Assembly: GCF_937468385.1 (NCBI RefSeq)
Contig: NZ_CALBWS010000006.1
Location: 101,897-165,896 of the forward strand
From: Neobacillus rhizosphaerae
GTDB taxonomy: Bacteria; Bacillota; Bacilli; Bacillales; Cytobacillaceae
Direction of reading: 5' to 3'
Length of the DNA: 64,000 nt
Below, in pieces: positions 8,713 to 16,813 of the stretch. The position numbers were made by a program, and so were the translations under genes. Within the stretch, counting starts at the first letter, position 1. Each line of letters opens with the position of its first letter. The notes under the pieces are model-generated. The model worked only from the letters and a program-made list of their open reading frames with translations, searched no databases and was not told the origin of the DNA.

Positions 8713-10862
8713 GCAATTTTGGTAGGTAAAAAAATATTAAAGGTTGTGCCTTTATTCGGTTCACTTTCAACAAATACTTTGCCATTATGGCTTTCAATAA
8801 TTTTGAAGCTAACCATTAATCCTAAGCCATTGCCGTTTTTCTTGGTTGTATAAAATGGTTCACCTAACTTTTGTAACTTTTCTTTCGGAATCCCAACACC
8901 TGAATCCTGAATCGAAATTTGCACATTATTATCTTGAATTATTGTTTTAACATGCAAATCCCCGCCATTTGGCATCGCTTCGATACCATTTTTAATAAAA
9001 TTTAGAAACACTTGTTTTAAGCGGTTTTCATCACATTCAATCTGAATAATCTCCTCGTTACAATCAAATGACAAGCTAACATTCTTCTTCCGCGCTTCGA
9101 ATTCAAGCAATGAAACAACATTTTTAATGACAGGCACAACATTCTTTTCTTCTAATTCGACTACCTTTGGTTTTGCTAGTACCATAAAATCCTCAACAAT
9201 GGTATTAACTCGTTCTATTTCATCGAGGATAATGTTTAAAAACTCCATCCGATCAGGGTCTTTTTCATCTAACTGTAAAAATTCTGCATACCCTTTCATA
9301 GACGTAAGGGGATTTCGAATTTCATGAGCTACCCCGGCAGCCAGCTGGCCTACAGCAGCGAGCTTATCTTGACGGTGGAGGACCTCTTCTGTTTGCTTCC
9401 GTTCAGTAATGTCATTACGTATCGCTAAATATTGGTAAGGTTTACCTTGTTCATCCAAAAACGGAACAATCGTTGTGTCTACCCAATAATAGGTTCCGTC
9501 CTTTGCTCTATTTCTAATTTCACCTTTCCAAACATGTCCCGTTCCAATTGTTTTCCACAGGTCTTTGAAATACACTTTTGAATGGTGACCTGAATTTAAA
9601 ATATTATGGTCTCTTCCTAAAATTTCTTCTCGACTATATTTTGAAATCTCACAGAACTTATCATTCACACTGGTAATAATTCCTCTCTCATCTGTAAAGG
9701 CTACGATTGAAGATTGATCCAGAGCAAATTTAATATCAATATTTTCTTTAAGTGTTTCTTTTAGGTGCTCTTCCGCCCTTTTTCTGTCAGAAATGTCTGA
9801 ACGAATCGCAATATATTGGATTGGTTTACCATTTTTATCCAAAAATGGAACAATCGTAGTATCAACCCAATAATAGGTTCCATCCTTTGCTTTATTACGA
9901 ATTTCGCCTCGCCAAATCTTCCCCGATTGGATAGTTTGCCAAAGGTCCTTAAAGAATTCCTTTGAATGGTACCCAGAATTTAAAATCCGATGATTCTTTC
10001 CGATGATTTCTTCTTGTTTATACTTTGAAATCTCTTCAAATTTATCATTCACAAACACGATTGTTCCATATGGGTCTGTAATAGCAACAATTGTTGAGGA
10101 ATCAAGAGCTGCCTTAATGTCCTTTAAATTTGTATCAGTCGTTGCTAATTGTTTACTAATTAACGTACTCGATACTATAAGACCGCAAATAATTAAAACA
10201 GTTACAAATAAGACCAAATAAATAAAAAAGGGAGTTTCTGTGCTTGACCCTCTCACCAGGTCACTTGTCGTAACAGTGGCCCTCTTTAACAAGAAATGAC
10301 CTTCAGCAATAGCTGCAGATATTATAATGGCACTGATTGGTTTTAACCATATTTGATGACCTTGTTTGTAGCTTTTTGGAGAAAAAAGAATCCAAAGAGA
10401 GAATAGAAATAATCCAAAAATCAACAACCCCAACAATGTAAATAATGGTATATTGTACTTTACATTCAAATTCATTGCATAAAGACCGATTACTTGAATT
10501 GCAATCACAGCAAACGTAAGAAATAAACCGCCAATAAGGTAATGATAAAAACGAATCACTTTACCATAAAAAGGAAGAAAAGCCATTCCTGTAAATGCTA
10601 CCCCTATAAAAATGGAAAGAACCGTTAGTGGAATATGATAACTAGCAAATCGATTTGTATCTGCTGATATAAGTCCCATAAAATTCATTATCCATATTCC
10701 AATTCCCATTGAAAATGTTCCACCAAGAAACAATAGCCTTTTATTTTGTCCTGAAGTTCTTATTAATGTAAACATATCTAAAGCTGTATATGATGCCATG
10801 GTGGTTAAACCTATTGCAATGATAATAATATAAGGATGAAAAGTTCCTAACAATGCATTCAT
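8709..10862 (-). CDS. Membrane sensor histidine kinase: degenerate MHYT-like region, two PAS domains, HisKA/HATPase
   Basis: The 717-aa product starts with seven or so membrane helices resembling an MHYT sensor, although the MHYT positions read MNFM and MNLN, so the copper-ligand histidines are missing. Two closely similar PAS domains follow (about 250-362 and 374-490), then a HisKA domain with the phospho-acceptor in AHEIRNPLTSMKGY (His about 513). The HATPase domain has N, G1 and G2 boxes (FIKNGIEAM, DSGVGIP, NGNGLGLMV). There is no receiver domain and no adjacent response regulator, as with the orphan sporulation kinases of the KinA-E phosphorelay, to which the kinase core is most alike. 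The start at 10862 is preceded by GGGGGA; an upstream ATG at 10985 has no ribosome site. Its ligand is unknown. Confidence 0.85.
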   Translation of the reverse strand: MNALLGTFHPYIIIIAIGLTTMASYTALDMFTLIRTSGQNKRLLFLGGTFSMGIGIWIMNFMGLISADTNRFASYHIPLTVLSIFIGVAFTGMAFLPFYGKVIRFYHYLIGGLFLTFAVIAIQVIGLYAMNLNVKYNIPLFTLLGLLIFGLFLFSLWILFSPKSYKQGHQIWLKPISAIIISAAIAEGHFLLKRATVTTSDLVRGSSTETPFFIYLVLFVTVLIICGLIVSSTLISKQLATTDTNLKDIKAALDSSTIVAITDPYGTIVFVNDKFEEISKYKQEEIIGKNHRILNSGYHSKEFFKDLWQTIQSGKIWRGEIRNKAKDGTYYWVDTTIVPFLDKNGKPIQYIAIRSDISDRKRAEEHLKETLKENIDIKFALDQSSIVAFTDERGIITSVNDKFCEISKYSREEILGRDHNILNSGHHSKVYFKDLWKTIGTGHVWKGEIRNRAKDGTYYWVDTTIVPFLDEQGKPYQYLAIRNDITERKQTEEVLHRQDKLAAVGQLAAGVAHEIRNPLTSMKGYAEFLQLDEKDPDRMEFLNIILDEIERVNTIVEDFMVLAKPKVVELEEKNVVPVIKNVVSLLEFEARKKNVSLSFDCNEEIIQIECDENRLKQVFLNFIKNGIEAMPNGGDLHVKTIIQDNNVQISIQDSGVGIPKEKLQKLGEPFYTTKKNGNGLGLMVSFKIIESHNGKVFVESEPNKGTTFNIFLPTKIA

Positions 10863-11160
10863 TAACCAGCATCCCCCATTCCCACTGTCCGTTTCTACTA
10901 TGATTGTAATGTAAAGCAGAATGTTATGGAAGCATAAAATATGGAAGAAGAACATTTTTATCAATATTTTTACCAATAAATACACCTTTAGTAAAAAAAA
11001 TAATTAAAAGTTCATTAATATTTCTTGTGATAAAAGCCTTATTTTTTTTAAAACAGGTGATTTTTCCAAAAAAAGTCTACACAATTTTCTATTTTTTGAT
11101 TATACTGTACTATAACAAGAGGAAATAAAATAGACTGTATTAATAAAGGAGGAGTTTTAC

Positions 11161-11295
11161 ATGTTAATGAGTCCAGTTGAGTTTTTCAGAAACCTACCAA
11201 AGAAGGAATGTCCAGAATGCGGTCAGCATGTGGAGGAGCAAGCCGAAAGTTACTTAATGGAATGTGATCGCTGTTTATCCAAAAGAGAAGAATAG
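11161..11295 (+). CDS. yhfH: YhfH-type small zinc-ribbon protein, 44 aa
   Basis: An ATG at 11161 follows AAGGAGGAG. The protein starts MLMSPVEFFRNLP and carries two Cys pairs (CPECGQH and CDRC), a small zinc-ribbon arrangement typical of the Bacillus YhfH family. It is cytosolic and its function is unknown. A TATACT -10-like element lies at 11101-11106. Family recognition rests on the N-terminal motif and cysteine spacing. Confidence 0.75.
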   Translation: MLMSPVEFFRNLPKKECPECGQHVEEQAESYLMECDRCLSKREE

Positions 11296-11307
11296 TTGGG
11301 AAAGAAG

Positions 11308-11415
11308 AAGCGCCTTGCTAAGCCACGACAAGAAAAGGTTATCTAACAGAAGAAGTCTGAATTTTGATTTCATCTGTTAAAGGTTATTTAACCTCGAGGG
11401 GCTAGGCGCTAGAGC
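11308..11415. repeat. Dispersed Bacillus repeat, family R2 (long copy)
   Basis: It begins AAGCGCCTTGCTAAGCC and ends GGGGCTAGGCGCTAGAGC. The two ends are partly complementary and the middle contains AGGTTATCTAAC / GGTTATTTAACC-like palindromic parts. Related pieces occur at 17422-17566, 32452-32479 and 52594-52637. I see no open frame; the element is probably a non-coding dispersed palindromic repeat of the kind abundant in Bacillus genomes. Confidence 0.55.
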
Positions 11416-11424
11416 AAGAAAGCA

Positions 11425-11457
11425 CATAAAACTCTCCAGTCAATGGAGAGTTTTATG
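11425..11457. terminator. Strong bidirectional hairpin terminator
   Basis: A perfect 13-bp stem (CATAAAACTCTCC / GGAGAGTTTTATG) with a 7-nt loop includes the A and T tracts. It is the likely terminator of the yhfH transcript. Confidence 0.7.
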
Positions 11458-11548
11458 TTGTTATTCAATTATTTTCCGTTTTGGAGAAAATTAGGCAAGC
11501 ATATTCCCTGCCTTAAAAACAAATCCTTTAGACAAGGAGCTGAAGAGA

Positions 11549-11734
11549 ATGGCAAAAAAAAAGGACTATCTTACAACTGCTCCAAGAAAAGGACAAATGA
11601 CAGTAAATAATGGAGCAATATACCCTAATCAAAAATATGTAGCAGGAAATTCTGTGGATGAGGACAAATACTTAGAAGAAGCCAACACCCTGCTTGCAGC
11701 AGATGAAATTGGCCAACAGAACGAAAATTTATAA
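11549..11734 (+). CDS. Small hypothetical protein, 61 aa
   Basis: ATG at 11549 follows AAGGAGCTGAAGAG. The 61-residue product is hydrophilic, begins MAKKKDYLTTAPRKGQM and has an acidic end (EDKYLEEANTLLAADEIG). No cysteine, membrane helix or known motif is visible, and I do not recognise the family. The ribosome site supports expression. It is flanked by repeat elements on both sides. Confidence 0.6.
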   Translation: MAKKKDYLTTAPRKGQMTVNNGAIYPNQKYVAGNSVDEDKYLEEANTLLAADEIGQQNENL

Positions 11735-11765
11735 TAGGATTCGTTGGGAATATAATGATTTTGAT

Positions 11766-11947
11766 AAAAAACTATCATGAGCCTCAACTCCCAACCCAAC
11801 CATGGAAATAAATTTAGAGAACAAGCCGTAGTCACCTAATAAAGGCGGTGAGAGCAGAGCTAGACTTCACATCTTTCGTCTAGTGAAATGGGTATTTTAC
11901 TTTAACTGGTTAAAGTGATTCATTTTGCGGCGCTCCGCCCCTTTTCC
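11766..11947. repeat. Dispersed repeat R1, full copy
   Basis: This segment is nearly identical to 63828-64000, with only a handful of substitutions. Its core from about 11836 (AATAAAGGCGGTGAGAGCAG to GCGCTCCGCCCCTTTTCC) is also related to 41291-41406 and 63705-63826. It contains hairpin CTAGAC...GTCTAG and palindrome CTTTAACTGGTTAAAG. No coding frame is conserved among the copies. It lies between two small genes. Confidence 0.75.
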
Positions 11948-11990
11948 ACAGAAAAAGACTGTCCATTTATCGTGACAGTCTTTTGCCATC

Positions 11991-12173
11991 TTAGATTTTC
12001 GGAAGCTCTCTTATTTCATGCATCATCTCATTGCCACACATTGGGCAAAGTAAGTCATCAGCGACAAAATCCTTTCTCATCCAACCAATACATGATTGAT
12101 CGATACAGGAATAAATTTCAGTGTCCACCATTATTACCTCAATATCTTCTTCTTTCCGTTTACCATAAAAAAT
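11991..12173 (-). CDS. YdjO-type cold-inducible zinc-ribbon protein, probable AUU start
   Basis: The 60-aa product has the YdjO pattern: YSCIDQSCIGWMRKDF followed by LLCPMCGNEMMHEIREL, i.e. two Cys pairs forming a zinc ribbon. A paralogue lies at 58022-58225. The best start is unusual: a perfect AAGGAGG is followed 8 bases later by ATT (12173-12171), and the resulting IFYGKRKEED aligns with MAFGRKNDEE of the paralogue. In-frame ATGs are either upstream without a ribosome site (12206) or well inside (46-aa product). ATT starts are rare but known (infC). The family is called cold-inducible from B. subtilis; no biochemical role is established to my knowledge. Confidence 0.75.
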   Translation of the reverse strand: MFYGKRKEEDIEVIMVDTEIYSCIDQSCIGWMRKDFVADDLLCPMCGNEMMHEIRELPKI

Positions 12174-12256
12174 GAGAACCGCCTCCTTTTTACTAGTATG
12201 CCCCAAAGGACCTTTTTCATTTCCAGTAAACGATTTTAACTTTGGAGGTTAAAAGA

Positions 12257-12394
12257 ATGGATTTAAACAATAAACGATATACGTCTGCCGGAACAGACAT
12301 TGCAGAAGTCAAAAGGCTAAACGACCAGTCCGGGTTAAGTTATAATGCAGTGAAGAAGCTTCTTGGTAAACAATATTTAAAGTCTAAAAATTAG
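12257..12394 (+). CDS. Small protein with a gamma-SASP-like motif, 45 aa
   Basis: ATG at 12257 follows GGAGGTTAAAAGA. The product MDLNNKRYTSAGTDIAEVKR continues into a lysine-rich tail. The segment SAGTD-x2-EVKRLN-x-QSG resembles the repeat of gamma-type small acid-soluble spore proteins, but the protein has only one such unit and ends in YNAVKKLLGKQYLKSKN. A spore role is therefore suggested, not shown. It is followed immediately by a clear terminator. Confidence 0.6.
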   Translation: MDLNNKRYTSAGTDIAEVKRLNDQSGLSYNAVKKLLGKQYLKSKN

Positions 12395-12427
12395 TTGAAG
12401 CCTGTAAGTGAGGCTTCAATTTTTTTG
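12395..12427 (+). terminator. Intrinsic terminator
   Basis: A 9-bp perfect stem TTGAAGCCT / AGGCTTCAA with a 7-nt loop is followed by T7. It starts on the base after the stop codon of the SASP-like gene. Confidence 0.9.
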
Positions 12428-12437
12428 TTACTTGATC

Positions 12438-14363
12438 TTATTTTTTATATTCTATCGTAATAGTTTCATCATGTCCTTTTGAAAGGAGTTTACTTTTCTT
12501 TCGGTTTTCTTTTGTTTGAAAAATAATATCAAAATCATAATCCTCAGGGTAGAGTTCTTTTGCCGCTATATAAAGTTGTATCCTTTTATGATTGATAGAA
12601 ACCTTCTCTCCTTTTATTTGGACAAGATAATTCCCAAGTGGATCCGGTCCGGTATAGACAATTCCAAACTCATTTGTCGGGGAAATCTTCACATTGTCTC
12701 CTATTTGAAAAAGTGGCACTTGTACCTCCGTTTTTGCTGTCTTCTTTCTGTCCTTAAATTTGTTCACAATCACCTGTTTTTCTAAATCCTTCAACTTCCA
12801 AGTATTCGTTTCTACGATTGTATATTGTTTCTCTTCCTTATAGGTGATGGCATGCGCTCTTTCAATAATCTTCGGATGAATCCCTAGCTTTAATGCAATG
12901 GCAAACGCCTGACTATCCCCACCCCTGCCAATGATTAAGCGATAGGTTGGGCTAAGTGTGTTTACATCAAATTCCATCGATCCATTTAAAAAACCGGGAT
13001 GTTCTTCGGCAAACTCTTTAATCTCACTATAATGAGTCGTTGCCAATATGGTTGCTCCTTTTTCATAAAGAGTTTCCAGTATCGCTGTAGCTAGACCCAT
13101 TCCTTCTCCTGGGTCGGTGCCAGATCCAAGTTCATCTAATAAAACCAATGTCCGGTTATTGGTTTCTTTCAAGATTTCAATGATATTCACAATTCTTGAA
13201 CTGAACGTACTTAAATTTTCAGTAATACTTTGCCCATCCCCAATATCCACTAGAATACGATCAAATATACATAGATTACTCTCCTCAGCGGCAGGAATAT
13301 GAAGACCGCATTGGACCATTAAAGTTAACAATCCGACAGTTTTAATTGTTACCGTCTTTCCACCCGTATTCGGCCCGGTGATTACTAATGCCTGTTGCTC
13401 CTTCCCCAATACGAATGATAACGGCACAGCTTTTTCTCCCAAAATTGGATGACGAGCGTGAATCAGTTCAATCTCATCTGTTTCATTAATTCCTACCCTA
13501 GAAGCATTTATCGAACGGCAATATTTTGCTTTTGCAAATAAAAAGTCATAATGTACCATTGTTTCAACAGCCATAAGGATTTGCTGTTCCTTTTCCTCAA
13601 CCAATCCTGTTAAGTAGTTCAGAACCTTTTGCACCTCGATTTCTTCATCAGAAAAAAACCATGTTAGCTGATCTTGGTAAATGGCAATTTCTTCAGGCTC
13701 GATAAATAGAGTCGAACCCGAAGCGGACGTATCTAACACCGTTCCCTTTATTTTATTGCGATATTCCTTTTTAATTGGAATGACATATCGTCCATTTCTC
13801 TGACTAACTACATTTTCTTGTAAAAAGCTTTTATATTTATTTGAGCGAATTAATTGGATGGTTTTTTCTTTCAATCGCTCCTCATGAATCGTTATTTGCT
13901 TCCTTATTTTCAATAACTCCTTACTGGCATAATCATCTACCCTACCGTTACGTATACAGCGGATAATTTCACTTGCAAGCTCCGGAATTTCATCAATCAC
14001 ATTTACATATGCTGACACTCTCGGAGCGTAATAAGCTTTATCCTTCATAAATCTTCGCATCTTCCCGCAGCAATCCAAAAAATCATAGAGCTTTGTTAAT
14101 TGTTCAGCTCTTAATGCTACACCTTTATTCATGTTACCTAACAGCTGTTCCATCCCCTCCAAACCATGAACAGGAACACTGGAGCTTTTTGTCAAAATAA
14201 CAGCAGCCTCGGAAATCTCATCAAGCCAGGCATCGATTTGCCTTTTATTGGTAGAAGGTGTCAGGCACTCAATTTTTCTTTTTCCCTCTTTTGTTAATGC
14301 ATATTGTGCGATTATTTCCTTAATTTCTTTAAATTCCAATGTGTTAAATGTATGCTGATTCAA
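12438..14363 (-). CDS. MutS2-like ATPase lacking the C-terminal Smr domain
   Basis: The 641-aa protein is a MutS-family ATPase of the MutS2 branch. It has N-terminal clamp/core (FNTLEFKEIKEIIAQYAL), Walker A GPNTGGKTVTIKT, the following LVDIGDGQSI segment, Walker B TLVLLDELGSGTDPGEG and the H-loop ATTHYSEIK. Typical MutS2 is about 780 aa and ends in an Smr nuclease domain. Here the protein stops after a KOW-like segment (FQIGDNVKISPTNEFGIVY), so Smr nuclease activity would be absent. Roles for MutS2 include suppressing recombination and rescuing collided ribosomes; which applies here is unknown. Translation starts at a TTG at 14363, 9 bases after AGGAGG. A terminator-like hairpin lies immediately before that ribosome site. 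Confidence 0.87.
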   Translation of the reverse strand: MNQHTFNTLEFKEIKEIIAQYALTKEGKRKIECLTPSTNKRQIDAWLDEISEAAVILTKSSSVPVHGLEGMEQLLGNMNKGVALRAEQLTKLYDFLDCCGKMRRFMKDKAYYAPRVSAYVNVIDEIPELASEIIRCIRNGRVDDYASKELLKIRKQITIHEERLKEKTIQLIRSNKYKSFLQENVVSQRNGRYVIPIKKEYRNKIKGTVLDTSASGSTLFIEPEEIAIYQDQLTWFFSDEEIEVQKVLNYLTGLVEEKEQQILMAVETMVHYDFLFAKAKYCRSINASRVGINETDEIELIHARHPILGEKAVPLSFVLGKEQQALVITGPNTGGKTVTIKTVGLLTLMVQCGLHIPAAEESNLCIFDRILVDIGDGQSITENLSTFSSRIVNIIEILKETNNRTLVLLDELGSGTDPGEGMGLATAILETLYEKGATILATTHYSEIKEFAEEHPGFLNGSMEFDVNTLSPTYRLIIGRGGDSQAFAIALKLGIHPKIIERAHAITYKEEKQYTIVETNTWKLKDLEKQVIVNKFKDRKKTAKTEVQVPLFQIGDNVKISPTNEFGIVYTGPDPLGNYLVQIKGEKVSINHKRIQLYIAAKELYPEDYDFDIIFQTKENRKKSKLLSKGHDETITIEYKK

Positions 14364-14391
14364 TTTATTTTACCTCCTAAAATAAAAATAA

Positions 14392-14415
14392 CCGCAATGA
14401 ACAATGTCATTGCGG
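14392..14415 (-). terminator. Terminator-like hairpin just before the MutS2-like gene
   Basis: A perfect 9-bp stem (CCGCAATGA / TCATTGCGG) is followed on the minus strand by TTATTTTTATTTT and then directly by the AGGAGG of the MutS2-like gene. It has the form of an intrinsic terminator, but it lies inside the leader of the gene downstream, so it may act as an attenuator or simply end an upstream transcript. Confidence 0.55.
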
Positions 14416-14837
14416 CAAAAAGATATGAGTGGATTCACTCATTTTTCATACTCAAATTAAACCAAAATAAATACTGTCTACACGAGTGTACACAGCTACA
14501 TTGGTAAAAAGATGTATGCCTATGTCTGCCCATTGTTCTTAACTTCATTCCAAAACCAAATAAGCCTCTATTCGAACACAAATTAAACGAAGAGATTGAC
14601 TGGAATGAAAATATCCAATTGATTGGATTAGTTAAGAACGACACCTAACATAAAACATACTCCTTTATTGAAAAAGTAAATTCTTCTAAAGATTACGATA
14701 GTGGGAATGTTTTGTCAAATACCAATTACCAATAAAATTCAAAAACATTTAACAATCATAGTTCAAAAGTGGCTATTTCTACCTCCTTTTACAGTTTATC
14801 ATATTTATAATAACTATTAACTTTTAAGGTGGTAAGT
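14416..14837. other. Intergenic stretch with no supported gene
   Basis: About 420 bases between the divergent MutS2-like and fnr genes. An open frame on the minus strand (14435-14644) has odd composition, no ribosome site and no family resemblance. I see no Fnr box of good quality that would indicate fnr autoregulation. Confidence 0.5.
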
Positions 14838-15539
14838 ATGATTACAGGTCAAACAAAAAACCTTTTAACAGATGAATTAATCGAACTTTTGCATAAGGCA
14901 GGACGAATGATTGAAGTGAGAAAGGGGACATTTTTGTTTCAAGAGGGCATGCCTGCTTCCGAAATGTACCTTATCCTATCTGGAAAAGTTCAAATTTCAA
15001 AGATGAACGCCGAAGGACAAGAACTTTATTTACGCTTATGTTCAGCAAATGAGATTGTTGGCGAATTAACATTATTCACCGAAGACCCAAAATACATTTT
15101 TAACGCTAAGGCGATAGCGGACTGCAAAGTGGCAGCAATCAATCTAGCTTCGTTAGAAACCTCTCTTTTTGAAAATAGTAAACTTTCCTATTTGTTTTTA
15201 AAATGGATGAATGATCATTTCCGGAGAACAATGACAAAGTTTAGAGACTTAGTGTTGTTCGGCAAAAAAGGTGCTCTATACTCTACCTTAATTAGGTTAT
15301 CTAACAGCTATGGAATTGAAAAAGAAGACGGCATTCATATCTCTGTTCCGTTAACCAATCAAGATTTAGCGAACTTTTGTGGTACAGCTAGGGAAATCGT
15401 CAGCAGAATGCTTGCAGATTTAAAGGAAAAAAAGGTGATATCCATCCATCAAAAGAAAATAATTATTCATAATATCGACTTTCTACGAAGTGAAAATGAT
15501 TGTGAAAATTGTCCCATTTCAATGTGTAACATTGATTAA
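14838..15539 (+). CDS. fnr: Anaerobic regulator Fnr (Crp/Fnr family, Bacillus type)
   Basis: The 233-aa protein has an N-terminal cyclic-nucleotide-binding-like beta barrel (FLFQEGMPASEMYLILSGKV), a dimerisation helix, and a C-terminal winged helix with recognition segment TAREIVSRMLADLKEK. It ends in CENCPISMC, the C-x2-C-x4-C arrangement that, together with an aspartate, binds the oxygen-labile [4Fe-4S] cluster in B. subtilis Fnr (E. coli FNR uses N-terminal cysteines instead). The ATG at 14838 follows AAGGTGG; a GTG at 14829 overlaps that site. It stands alone here instead of following narK. Its expected target, TGTGA-N6-TCACA, occurs before narK and the dms operon in this window. Confidence 0.93.
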   Translation: MITGQTKNLLTDELIELLHKAGRMIEVRKGTFLFQEGMPASEMYLILSGKVQISKMNAEGQELYLRLCSANEIVGELTLFTEDPKYIFNAKAIADCKVAAINLASLETSLFENSKLSYLFLKWMNDHFRRTMTKFRDLVLFGKKGALYSTLIRLSNSYGIEKEDGIHISVPLTNQDLANFCGTAREIVSRMLADLKEKKVISIHQKKIIIHNIDFLRSENDCENCPISMCNID

Positions 15540-15576
15540 GAAGGATTAGAAAGGAGATTCTCATCTCCTCGCAGAC

Positions 15577-16254
15577 TTAAATAAAAAAATCAATCCCATA
15601 AGGAATAATAAATGATGTTAACACTGCAGTAATTCCCATGGCAGCACCCGCAACAGCCCCTTGTACCTCCCCTTCCTTCACTGCCTCAGCCGTACCGATT
15701 CCATGGGCGATTGTTCCAATCGACAAGCCACGAGCAAATGGATGAGTTATCTTAAATAGACTTAATAACTTAGCGCCAAACATCGCACCAATCATTCCTG
15801 TAATAATCACAAAAGCAGCGATTAGGGGGATATTTCCGTTTAAAATCCTCCCAATTTCCGTTGCAACTGGGACAGTAACTGATTTTATCGTTAAAGCAAG
15901 GATGACCATTCTTGAAAATTGCAGACAATAGCCCAAAATAATTGCGGAGAAAATGGTGGTAACTAAGCCGATTGAAATCCCCACAAGTGCTGCGCCATAG
16001 TATTTAGCCAATAAGCGGCGATTTTTATAAATTGGCACAGCGAGGGCAACTGTTGCTGGACCTAGTAAATATGTCATCATTTTTTTTGCTGGAATGTATT
16101 CGTCATAAGAAACATTTGAAATAACTAATAAGAAGATAATTACAATCGTGCTCAAGAAAACCGGATTGGTTAATGGGGAAGAATATTTTGCTGCTATAAA
16201 GCGAGCAAAAATATAAACAGACAACGTTAGAAGAATACTATAAAACGTGATCAC
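15577..16254 (-). CDS. LrgB/CidB-family membrane protein
   Basis: This 225-aa protein has six to seven membrane helices and LrgB-family segments SVTVPVATEIGRIL, MIGAMFGAKLL and GTIAHGIGTAEA. It is encoded immediately after an LrgA/CidA homologue with a 17-bp overlap, the standard holin-like pair. Such pairs affect murein hydrolase activity and programmed lysis in staphylococci, and in B. subtilis related pairs export pyruvate or acetoin-cycle intermediates, so the cargo here cannot be told from sequence. The first codon is a GTG at 16254. Confidence 0.88.
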   Translation of the reverse strand: MITFYSILLTLSVYIFARFIAAKYSSPLTNPVFLSTIVIIFLLVISNVSYDEYIPAKKMMTYLLGPATVALAVPIYKNRRLLAKYYGAALVGISIGLVTTIFSAIILGYCLQFSRMVILALTIKSVTVPVATEIGRILNGNIPLIAAFVIITGMIGAMFGAKLLSLFKITHPFARGLSIGTIAHGIGTAEAVKEGEVQGAVAGAAMGITAVLTSFIIPYGIDFFI

Positions 16255-16633
16255 GATAATTCACTTTTTCCTTTTCATTTTTCATAATGACGGATTGAGT
16301 TGCTTTTCCTGCAGATATAAGCCCAATAAAAGCACTGACAATCAGAACAAAAAGGAAAGATAATCCTTTATTAACTAAAACTGATCCTATCGTCATCATA
16401 CCTACCGAAATGGGAATAAAAAAGAAGCCAAGATGTTTTAACAGCCACTCAGCTGCCATTTCTATTTGTTCAATCTTAATGACACCCATCGAAAGCAATA
16501 AGAAAAGAAGCACAATACCGATGACGGTTCCAGGTATCGGTAAATGAAAAATCCGCACCATTTGATTCCCAACTTGATAAATACCAATAAGAATCAACAT
16601 TTGTACTGAAAATCCCCACATCTTTTTCATCAT
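16238..16633 (-). CDS. LrgA/CidA-family holin-like protein
   Basis: The 131-aa product has four predicted membrane helices and the family signature in the second (HLPIPGTVIGIVLLFLLL), then VKIEQIEMAAEWLLKHLGFFFIP. It is the first gene of a two-gene operon with the LrgB-type gene. Start is taken at ATG 16633, 6 bases after AGGTG; a GTG at 16642 overlaps the ribosome site. No LytTR regulator is present nearby. Confidence 0.88.
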   Translation of the reverse strand: MMKKMWGFSVQMLILIGIYQVGNQMVRIFHLPIPGTVIGIVLLFLLLSMGVIKIEQIEMAAEWLLKHLGFFFIPISVGMMTIGSVLVNKGLSFLFVLIVSAFIGLISAGKATQSVIMKNEKEKVNYRDHVL

Positions 16634-16813
16634 GTTTAACACCTATCTCTCCATTTTCCATTCAAACTGTTTTGTTGCATCCACCATTCTCACAAATTCA
16701 AACAATAATATTAAGTATAAAGGAGCGACAATTCTGACGCATTAACTTTGTTCACAAAATATCTATATCTTTTTTAAAAAAACTTCTTTATCTTATTGGT
16801 AGGAGGGATAGTA

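Noticed and set aside
11915..12175. Plus-strand open frame over the YdjO-type gene
   Set aside because: It is the antisense of repeat R1 and of a recognisable zinc-ribbon gene.
14435..14644. Open frame of 69 codons on the minus strand
   Set aside because: No ribosome site, odd Cys/Phe/Ser-rich composition and no family resemblance.
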